A stretch of DNA of 64,000 bases from JBBATK01 sp039810585 (GTDB taxonomy: Bacteria; Bacteroidota; Ignavibacteria; Kapaibacteriales; NICIL-2), in contig JBDHXF010000004.1 in assembly GCA_039810585.1 (NCBI GenBank), positions 1 to 64,000 of the forward strand, read 5' to 3'. Below are positions 28,248 to 35,353 of the stretch, piece after piece. Position numbers and translations under genes: made by a program. Every line of letters starts with the position of its first letter. Within the stretch, counting starts at the first letter, position 1. Below the pieces are notes generated by a model. The model saw nothing but the letters and a program-made list of their open reading frames with translations. It was not told the origin of the DNA and did not search any database.

Positions 28248-29128
28248 GGTAACTATGCCTCCGAACGTGAGTGAGCTGTGTATTATCGTTTTTGTGTGAT
28301 GCGAGAGGGCATCGTGTGTGTTCTGCACCGAAACAACACTGTTGTGCTGCCGCTTCTGTGCATACAGGCGTCAATCGCGCTTGGAAGGGTCGTGTGTACG
28401 TCAGTCGACCGAGCTGCTGTTATTTCAGCCAACAGTCGCCAACAAGTTGGTAGCGTAGGACGCTGAGGAGCGTTCGAAAGGGACGGAGACGCAAAAACGG
28501 GAGATCGTCTGCCTGTGGATGGCAGAACCTCCGCTGTATTGCGATTCGCTTAATTCCGAAGACGAGAACCCCTACTTCCTCTCCTGCCAACTCTTTTTGC
28601 TGCGTACCCTGCTTAGCACGTCACGGACCGCGAGACGGCGCGTGATGACGGATGCAAAATCACGGTGTAGAGAAGCGTGACAAAAGAAATTTTTTCAACG
28701 TGGAAAACTAATGTCTTTGGTCATGTTCACAGAATTTTGGTCCTACGTTTGACGCTTATGCGACACACGCACTGACAACGTGTCACCAGCTATTCCGTAT
28801 CGTGAACTCTTCTCTGCGCCTTCCTTGGCTATACCGAGTCGCTATCCTTGTGCTTCCTGCTCGTTCGGCTTTGCTGCTTGGGCCGAAGAGCAGATACTGT
28901 CACCGACTTCTCTCGCAAAAATTCAACGCATTTCAACAACCGCCAAAGCACTGAGTGCAAGAAAATTCCTTGTCCACGCTGAGGCATTCAATTTTTTCAT
29001 TTTAGGGGGATTTGGACATCATCCGGTCGCTCAGTTTTTTTTTCAATACGTACGCTGCATGCAGCGCACGTATAAAAATCTCCCTGTCGATCTCCCCTCA
29101 TCGTTAGGCTCTGAGTACCATGGCACCA
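28248..29128. other. Long non-coding interval between nrdJ and the LPLAT-GNAT gene
   Basis: 881 bp with no credible gene. It holds the nrdJ leader (about 28248-28400) and a hairpin-prone GC-rich segment at 28440-28670, with AGCGT-AGG-ACGCT near 28452 and CGTCAC...GTGATG near 28619-28648. An AT-rich patch follows at 28685-28740, and the palindrome at 29041-29078 is described separately. The 28440-28670 segment could encode a structured RNA on either strand, but it does not match the core motifs of tmRNA, RNase P RNA or SRP RNA that I could check by eye. Confidence 0.45.
29041..29078. repeat. Intergenic palindrome, TTTCAATACG family
   Basis: Starting TTTCAATACGT, the element pairs ATACGT with ACGTAT and contains the perfect 14-bp palindrome CGCTGCATGCAGCG, with one A/C mismatch between the two blocks; flanks are TTT and AAAA. 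It lies 51 bp downstream of the LPLAT-GNAT stop. Confidence 0.6.
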
Positions 29129-30937
29129 TTATTCCGTCGCCATTTCAGGTTCCGATCGACGGTGTGTTGGCGCCTCTGCTCCCACCAAGCCGTGGAGCTC
29201 CGCATATCGTCTTGCCCCCTCAGACCCGAGGTACTTGCTGCGAATTCGCGTGTCCATGGTTCTGAGATCCAGCACCACGAGCGCGTCGATACATGAGGCG
29301 AAATCGGTGTCGCGGTGAAAGGCTACGACCTTACCGCCGAGGCGCACATAGTGCCGCAACAACACCGGAAGTGGCTTGGCATCCCATTCCAAGTTTTCGA
29401 TCAGTCCGTCGAGGTGTTCGATGGGAAGAACATTGTCGCTGCGCAGCAGAGCATCCCAATTGGCGTAGAGTGAGCGATCAACCGGGCGGCGCGCACGAAC
29501 CAAGCGAGCGAGGGGTAGATGAAAGTGATGATTGAGGACTGAGGCAACGATGAGGCGCAAGGCGTTCTTGGAGAAATCGTTGCTGATGCTGACCGGTCCT
29601 ATAAGACACTTGTACTGCGGATTGTTGGCGACAAAGGCTCCAATTCCCTTCCACAGAACGTGCAATGCTAAAGGGTTCTTTTGGTATTCAGGTCGAACAA
29701 ACGAACGACCCAACTCCAGAGCCGGACCTATGCGCCGGAAGAATTCGGCTTTGAGTTCGAAGAGCGTGTTGAGATAGAGTCCACGCGCGCCAAAGCGACG
29801 AAGGATGTCGTCCGTTCGTCCGATGCGATACGCTCCGGCTACCTCTTTTTTGTCACGATTCCAGAGAATCAAATGCTCATAGTAACCGTCAAAACTGTCC
29901 ACGTCGATGGACCGCATGGTTCCTTCGCCGGCCAGACGAAAACTCAGTTCACGTAAGCGACCAATTTCACGCATCATCTGTGGGATCTGTGCTTGCTTTG
30001 CACAGTAGACGTCGAACTCCGCCTGCTGACTGAGGAGCTGATCGGATTTGAGATCCGCTATTTCCTTTTCAAGGAGAGAACGATCCACAGCTTCAGCAAT
30101 GCTGACGCCGGATGACATACGCAAGTCCGTACTTCCGCGCTGCTCACCGGATTTGTAACGGAGCAATGCACTTCGCGTGCGGATGAAGTCGATCACCGAT
30201 GCATGTCCCGGGTGCGCCATATACTGTCGTGGTGTGAGCAGTGTACCAACACTCACGCGTATGGTGTGGGTGTGTTTGCGCACAAATTCTCGCACCAGCA
30301 GCATAGTACGGAGTCGTGGATGAATTACTCCTGCCACTTGAAACAGTACAGAATTCCGTCCATGGATATACATCGGCACCACCGTTGCTCTGGTCTTCAC
30401 AGCGAGCTTGCCAACTTGCGTTGCCCATGGACCATCCTGCACTCGGCATGCATACAAGCCCAAGTGCGATACCTCGGCTGAAGGAAACACAACGAGCATT
30501 CCACCGCTTTGCAGCCATGTCATTGCCTCCTTCATGGCACGCAGGTTGGAAATGCCGGATGACTCAAGATCGACATTGATTACTAACGGCTGTAATTCCG
30601 GCAAAACACGAAGCGACGCATTCGCCAAGATCTTGACGTCGGAACGGAGTTGCTGCACGATATCGAGAATTAATAGGCCATCTATCATCCCGTGCGGATG
30701 GTTGGAGCAGACAATACACGCCCCGCTGCGCGGGATGCGTATACGTTCGTGTCTGTTCGTGTCGACATGCACATCCATCGCTCCAAGCACGGCGGATGCG
30801 AACGTCTCCCCTTGCATCATTCGGAGTTGAGATTTTTGATACAACTGTTGAGCCTGCGGTAGTCCGGCAAAAGCTTCAATCATGTTGAGGAGGGATTCCG
30901 GAACAAAACGTGGTCGCGAAAGTCGAAAGCTGCTCAT
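29129..30937 (-). CDS. Fused lysophospholipid acyltransferase / OlsB-type N-acyltransferase (ornithine-lipid-like synthesis)
   Basis: 602 residues from the ATG at 30937. The N-terminal ~280 residues form an LPLAT domain of the OlsA/hemolysin type with the catalytic motif SNHPHGMIDG near 80 and VVFPSAEVSH near 150. The C-terminal ~280 residues are an OlsB-like GNAT N-acyltransferase with REIGRLRELSFR, GEGTMRSIDVD, FDGYYEHLI, LELGRSFVRPEYQ and LIGPVSISND. In characterised systems OlsB makes lyso-ornithine lipid from ornithine and 3-hydroxyacyl-ACP and OlsA adds the second acyl chain; OlsF fuses them in the opposite order. A phosphorus-free aminolipid synthase is therefore likely; the amino acid used is unknown. 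Three 11-bp-phased repeats lie 43-75 bp upstream of the start, matching those before the TonB receptor gene. Confidence 0.85.
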   Translation of the reverse strand: MSSFRLSRPRFVPESLLNMIEAFAGLPQAQQLYQKSQLRMMQGETFASAVLGAMDVHVDTNRHERIRIPRSGACIVCSNHPHGMIDGLLILDIVQQLRSDVKILANASLRVLPELQPLVINVDLESSGISNLRAMKEAMTWLQSGGMLVVFPSAEVSHLGLYACRVQDGPWATQVGKLAVKTRATVVPMYIHGRNSVLFQVAGVIHPRLRTMLLVREFVRKHTHTIRVSVGTLLTPRQYMAHPGHASVIDFIRTRSALLRYKSGEQRGSTDLRMSSGVSIAEAVDRSLLEKEIADLKSDQLLSQQAEFDVYCAKQAQIPQMMREIGRLRELSFRLAGEGTMRSIDVDSFDGYYEHLILWNRDKKEVAGAYRIGRTDDILRRFGARGLYLNTLFELKAEFFRRIGPALELGRSFVRPEYQKNPLALHVLWKGIGAFVANNPQYKCLIGPVSISNDFSKNALRLIVASVLNHHFHLPLARLVRARRPVDRSLYANWDALLRSDNVLPIEHLDGLIENLEWDAKPLPVLLRHYVRLGGKVVAFHRDTDFASCIDALVVLDLRTMDTRIRSKYLGSEGARRYAELHGLVGAEAPTHRRSEPEMATE

Positions 30938-30979
30938 GGAGAGTTGTCTCTTGGTGCTACATGCGCAAATTCCCTCCTG

Positions 30980-31012
30980 AACATTAGCACAACATTTCCC
31001 CAATGTTATCGC
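30980..31012 (-). promoter_or_regulatory. Pho-box-like triple 11-bp repeat upstream of the LPLAT-GNAT gene
   Basis: Plus-strand units AACATTAGCAC (30980-30990), AACATTTCCCC (30991-31001) and AATGTTATCGC (31002-31012) follow each other in exact 11-bp register. A weaker fourth unit AATGAGAGCTC (31013-31023) stays in phase, and TGTTACC falls in the fifth. The array begins 43 bp upstream of the start codon, where an OmpR/PhoB-type activator would bind in place of a -35 box. The binding protein is inferred, not seen. Confidence 0.55.
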
Positions 31013-31041
31013 AATGAGAGCTCGGTGTTACCAATAGGTAG

Positions 31042-31074
31042 TAGAAATGGGAACGCCGACCAGCGACGTTCCCA
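31042..31074 (-). terminator. Hairpin terminator after the duplicated T9SS gene
   Basis: The inverted repeat TGGGAACG/CGTTCCCA (about 31048-31074) on the minus strand is followed by TTTCTAC, a weak U-rich tract. It lies about 80 bp after the stop of the large T9SS gene and upstream of the LPLAT-GNAT promoter region. Confidence 0.55.
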
Positions 31075-31155
31075 CTCGATGTACGACCTATAGTTTTGCG
31101 TCTGCGCTTTGCGTCTTTCGCATGGGAAGAGCCAACGCATGTTGACTCTACGCGC

Positions 31156-34100
31156 TTAGTGCACTACAACAAAAGGCACGATCAGGCAACCCTTGGATGA
31201 GCGAATGCGAAGCGCGTACTGTCCGTTAGCCAGCTCATCTGTTCCAACGGTGCACTCGTACACACCACCGTTGCAAGGCTGATCTTGAGCCACACAGCGC
31301 AGTTCTTCGCCGAGCAGGGAGACGAGATCGATACGCACAGTTGAAGCATTCTGCAGAGTAAACTGCATGTGCATCACGGCATTTGCCGGTTGCGGAAACA
31401 CCTTCGCTACACTGAGTTCCGAGTATTCGCCAACAGCAGAGGCAGTGGTGTCCTCTGCTTTGTAGTCCTTGTTCTGTGGATCATATTCCGACCACATGGC
31501 ATCCCAGCGCAGCGCTAAATCCGGTGCGAAGGCACCACGATACGGTACCTTCTCAAAGAAGGGGTCAGCAATAGCAACGGAACCACGTTGTTCGAAGGAG
31601 GCGTTGTTCAGGTACGGAGCATTGGCCATCGGCACGGGTGTAAAGGCATTGGATGCCTCCACAAAAGCGTCATACAGAGATGCATACGCACTTACCGCAC
31701 CGGATTGCGTAATGAACTCATTTGCGTTCGCGCCACTCGTCAACCAAGAGGCGTCAAATCCCGTTGTTCCGGCCGGGACTGCATTACGGAATCCCGGTGT
31801 TCCGCCTTTGATGCCGATGAAGGTGTTGTTGCGCACTTGCATGCTGTCGTGCGAGGCTGCATCCGCTGTGGAACCAGCATTGGGTCCACCTATCTCAACT
31901 GTGAAAGGCCAGCCTACAAACACCGAGTTCAAGATTGAGCAGCGTGAGTTACGACGGATGTCGGCTGCTGCTCCGAAGAGACGGTTCCACTGATTGTCTG
32001 CACTACCGGATGACCATGAGGTGTCCTGCACCGGACCAATCAAGGTACAATTGGAGAAGATACATTTGGTCAGCGGCAGGTTCATCGAGCCACTCGCATC
32101 GTTATCACTCTCGAAGGCCTGACTGGTCGATTGATCGGCGATTTGATGGAAGCGCTTGCCCAGACAGAATTGCACACGACCACTAAATCCATTGTCGGTG
32201 TCAAAGTCATCATCAATACCATTGTAGGCAATCAGATACTTAGCATCAACGGTGCCGCCGAAGAACTCGTAGGAATCGTCACCGGAGTACGACACTTGGA
32301 TATGCTCGAGCGTGGTGCCACGACCGACCGCACAAAGAGTCAAGCCATTGATCTCCTGATTGGGGAATAATGCAATGCCACCAAATTCAATACGTACGTA
32401 ACGGAGAATACCGCTGTTGTCGTTGTCATCCGGGCTGGCACCACCGCCAAAGCGAGCGTTGACGGGATCGTTGGGAAAACCTTCCATCACGGCTTCACCA
32501 CCCGGGTGATTAGTCGTGGCACGACCGCAGATGAGAATACCACCCCAGTCACCGCGATCACGCTGACCGGCCGGTGCACGACTGGTAAACACAATCGGTT
32601 TTTCTTTCGTGCCGTCGGCAATAATCTTTCCACCACGGTTGACGATGATGGCGGAGTTCACACCGGGCACATCACCAACAACAACGGTTCCCGGAAGGAC
32701 TTTAAGCACTCCACCATTTTGCACATACACGTAGCCGCTCAGGCCGTAGATCTTGGTGGGGCTGAGAGTAACCGTACCTGTAATGCTTCCGCTCAGGAGG
32801 GAATCGACAGGAACCGGTTGAGCTTGAGTGATAGTAAACGGCGTTGCGTTCATACTCACGTTGCTAAGGTCGAGAGAACTATCGGCCTTGTTCAACAACA
32901 CCATGCGAACATAACCCGACGTTGTTGCCAAAGCCGGTACACGAAAACCGAAGGCATAGGTACCACGTCCGCCCACCATGCCGGCAGGAATTTTGGTTGA
33001 GTCGACGATGAACTTTGCGGTGCCAGGGAGTGAAATGTCGGACCAGGGACCATTGTTAGAGTTTGCAAATTGAAACTTGAACCATGCACCGTTGGTGCCT
33101 GTGGTATCCCAGGCTAGAGTCTGAGAGGTTCCTGCGCGAAACACTTCCCCACCGGCTGGTTTGAGAAGCTTGACGGTTGGTTGTTGAGGAGCGGCAATTT
33201 CGAAACCGAAGGGATTGTGCGAACTCAGCGTAGTGTCGCTCAACGCCACGATGCGAATGAATCCAGTCTTCGTGAGCGTCTGCGGTACTATCCACTGAGC
33301 CATTCCACGAGTGGCGCCGCTGTCCACAACATTGCTCAATCCGCTTTGATCTGACCACGGACCACTTACAGCCGTTGCAAACTGAATCTTGTAGTGAAGA
33401 CGATAGGTGTTTACGGTGTCCCATTTAACAGTCACCATTTGACCTTGCGTAAACTTCTCCCCGCCGGCGGGGTAGCTCAAACTCAACCCCGCTTGCGCTT
33501 TGTATTCGCGATGTACCGGATCGTATTCCGTCCAACCGATATCCCAGCGTTTGGTGACGTCTGAAGAGAAGGCACCACGGTAGCTCACTTTTTCGAAGAA
33601 GGGGTCGTCAATTGCCACTGCACCACGCTTGACAAACGACGCGTTCAACTGGAACGTGGCATTGATTGTTGGAACCGGATTGAAATCGTTCGTTGCTTCC
33701 GCAAACGGATTATAGAGATTGGCGTAGTATTCCACATTGCCAACTTGATTCATGAAGTCGTTTTGGTTATTCGGGTCGGTCAGCCACGCTGAGCTAAATC
33801 CCGTTGTTCCGGCCGGGACCGCATTACGGAATCCCGGTGTGCCGCCTTTGATGCCGATGAAGGTGTTGTTGCGCACCTGCATGCTGTCGTGCGATGCCGC
33901 GTCCGCTGTAGAACCAGCATTGGGTCCACCTATCTCAACTGTGAAAGGCCAGCCTACAAACACCGAGTTCAAGATTGAGCAGCGTGAGTTACGACGGATG
34001 TCGGCTGCTGCTCCGAAGAGACGGTTCCACTGATTGTCTGCACTACCGGATGACCATGAGGTGTCCTGCACCGGACCAATCAAGGTACAATTGGAGAAGA

Positions 34101-35283
34101 TACATTTGGTCAGCGGCAGGTTCATCGAGCCACTCGCATCGTTATCACTCTCGAAGGCCTGACTGGTCGATTGATCGGCGATTTGATGGAAGCGCTTGCC
34201 CAGACAGAATTGCACACGACCACTAAATCCATTGTCGGTGTCAAAGTCATCATCAATACCATTGTAGGCAATCAGATACTTAGCATCAACGGTGCCGCCG
34301 AAGAACTCGTAGGAATCGTCACCGGAGTACGACACTTGGATATGCTCGAGCGTGGTGCCACGACCGACCGCACAAAGAGTCAAGCCATTGATCTCCTGAT
34401 TGGGGAATAATGCAATGCCACCAAATTCAATACGTACGTAACGGAGAATACCGCTGTTGTCGTTGTCATCCGGGCTGGCACCACCGCCAAAGCGAGCGTT
34501 GACGGGATCGTTAGGAAATCCTTCCATCACGGCTTCACCACCCGGGTGATTGGTCGTGGCACGACCGCAGATGAGGATACCACCCCAGTCACCGCGGTCA
34601 CGCTGACCGGCCGGTGCACGACTGGTAAACACAATCGGCTTTTCTTTCGTGCCGTCGGCAATAATCTTTCCGCCGCGGTTGACGATGATCGCGGAGTTCA
34701 CACCGGGGACATCACCAACAACAACAGTTCCCGGGAGGACTTTGAGCACTCCACCATTTTGCACATACACGTAGCCGCTCAGGCCGTAGATTTTGGTGGG
34801 GCTGAGAGTGACCGTGCCGCTGATGTTGCCGGCGAGTAAGGAATCCACTTGAATAGGAGTTGCTTGCGTAACGGTGAAGGGTACCGGATTTTGACTCGTC
34901 ACCGAAGTGTTGAGCGATCCATCTTTGTTCATGAGTACCATGCGCAGATAACCGGTGGTGGTAGGTGTGGCAGGCACGCGAAACCCATAGGCATACACGC
35001 CGCGACCGCCAACGTTCGGACTGGGAATGGATGTGGAATCGAGCACGTGATCCAGACCATTAGGCAAGGGTAGATTAGACCAGGGACCATTCTGTGTCGT
35101 TCCAAACTGGAACACGAACCATGAACCATTGGTTCCTGTGGTATCCCAACGAATATCCTGTGAGGTTCCAGCACGAAAGACTTCGCCACCGGCGGGTTTC
35201 AAAAGCGTCACCGTACTCGGCGCACTGCTCGCTATAGTGAGCGCGGCACAGAGGACGAGGACATGGAGTAACAACTGTCGCAT
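31156..35283 (-). CDS. Giant secreted T9SS protein made of two near-identical halves
   Basis: 1375 residues with a signal peptide (MRQLLLHVLVLCAALTIASSA). Each half consists of an Ig-like domain beginning LLKPAGGEVFRAGTSQ and a ~360-residue right-handed beta-helix-like domain. The latter has runs such as GLSGYVYVQNGGVLKVLPG, VNRGGKIIADGTKEKPIVF, GDWGGILICGRA and LEHIQVSYSGDDSYEFFGG. An extra Ig-like domain (LSYPAGGEKFTQGQMVTVKW) joins the halves. The C terminus (KVFPQPANAVMHMQF ... ANGQYALRIRSS ... VVVH) is a T9SS type A sorting domain. The beta-helix cores are identical in protein sequence over ~350 residues and in DNA over 602 bp. It lies 70 bp after the TonB receptor gene and is probably co-transcribed, as in surface nutrient-acquisition pairs. 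No catalytic function is evident. Confidence 0.88.
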   Translation of the reverse strand: MRQLLLHVLVLCAALTIASSAPSTVTLLKPAGGEVFRAGTSQDIRWDTTGTNGSWFVFQFGTTQNGPWSNLPLPNGLDHVLDSTSIPSPNVGGRGVYAYGFRVPATPTTTGYLRMVLMNKDGSLNTSVTSQNPVPFTVTQATPIQVDSLLAGNISGTVTLSPTKIYGLSGYVYVQNGGVLKVLPGTVVVGDVPGVNSAIIVNRGGKIIADGTKEKPIVFTSRAPAGQRDRGDWGGILICGRATTNHPGGEAVMEGFPNDPVNARFGGGASPDDNDNSGILRYVRIEFGGIALFPNQEINGLTLCAVGRGTTLEHIQVSYSGDDSYEFFGGTVDAKYLIAYNGIDDDFDTDNGFSGRVQFCLGKRFHQIADQSTSQAFESDNDASGSMNLPLTKCIFSNCTLIGPVQDTSWSSGSADNQWNRLFGAAADIRRNSRCSILNSVFVGWPFTVEIGGPNAGSTADAASHDSMQVRNNTFIGIKGGTPGFRNAVPAGTTGFSSAWLTDPNNQNDFMNQVGNVEYYANLYNPFAEATNDFNPVPTINATFQLNASFVKRGAVAIDDPFFEKVSYRGAFSSDVTKRWDIGWTEYDPVHREYKAQAGLSLSYPAGGEKFTQGQMVTVKWDTVNTYRLHYKIQFATAVSGPWSDQSGLSNVVDSGATRGMAQWIVPQTLTKTGFIRIVALSDTTLSSHNPFGFEIAAPQQPTVKLLKPAGGEVFRAGTSQTLAWDTTGTNGAWFKFQFANSNNGPWSDISLPGTAKFIVDSTKIPAGMVGGRGTYAFGFRVPALATTSGYVRMVLLNKADSSLDLSNVSMNATPFTITQAQPVPVDSLLSGSITGTVTLSPTKIYGLSGYVYVQNGGVLKVLPGTVVVGDVPGVNSAIIVNRGGKIIADGTKEKPIVFTSRAPAGQRDRGDWGGILICGRATTNHPGGEAVMEGFPNDPVNARFGGGASPDDNDNSGILRYVRIEFGGIALFPNQEINGLTLCAVGRGTTLEHIQVSYSGDDSYEFFGGTVDAKYLIAYNGIDDDFDTDNGFSGRVQFCLGKRFHQIADQSTSQAFESDNDASGSMNLPLTKCIFSNCTLIGPVQDTSWSSGSADNQWNRLFGAAADIRRNSRCSILNSVFVGWPFTVEIGGPNAGSTADAASHDSMQVRNNTFIGIKGGTPGFRNAVPAGTTGFDASWLTSGANANEFITQSGAVSAYASLYDAFVEASNAFTPVPMANAPYLNNASFEQRGSVAIADPFFEKVPYRGAFAPDLALRWDAMWSEYDPQNKDYKAEDTTASAVGEYSELSVAKVFPQPANAVMHMQFTLQNASTVRIDLVSLLGEELRCVAQDQPCNGGVYECTVGTDELANGQYALRIRSSKGCLIVPFVVVH
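31871..32472. repeat. Direct repeat copy A (602 bp, identical to 33911-34512)
   Basis: Every base from 31871 to 32472 equals the base 2040 bp further on. On both sides similarity continues with scattered, mostly synonymous differences, covering about 31757-32810 in all. It lies inside the T9SS gene. Confidence 0.95.
33911..34512. repeat. Direct repeat copy B (602 bp, identical to 31871-32472)
   Basis: Partner of the copy at 31871-32472 at an offset of exactly 2040 bp, in the same orientation. The extended similar region is about 33797-34850. Confidence 0.95.
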
Positions 35284-35353
35284 AGAGCTCCCTCGTATAA
35301 ATGAAAAAGAGAAAAAATTCTGTGTTCGTCCACGTCGGACTGTGGACGGCTGC

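Noticed and set aside
28485..28535. B12-box-like sequence (CGGGAGA...CTGCCTG) near class II nrdJ, suggesting a cobalamin riboswitch
   Set aside because: It lies on the plus strand, opposite to nrdJ, with a 4-nt insertion in the box and none of the other conserved riboswitch elements (no GCCACTG or matching P3-P6 core).
28780..29265. 161-codon plus-strand frame between nrdJ and the LPLAT-GNAT gene
   Set aside because: Its 3' third overlaps the conserved C terminus of the LPLAT-GNAT gene and the intergenic palindrome; composition is not protein-like.
31757..34850. The 1-kb direct repeat as a pair of insertion sequences
   Set aside because: No terminal inverted repeats or transposase; both copies are in frame within one long coding sequence and encode a secreted domain.
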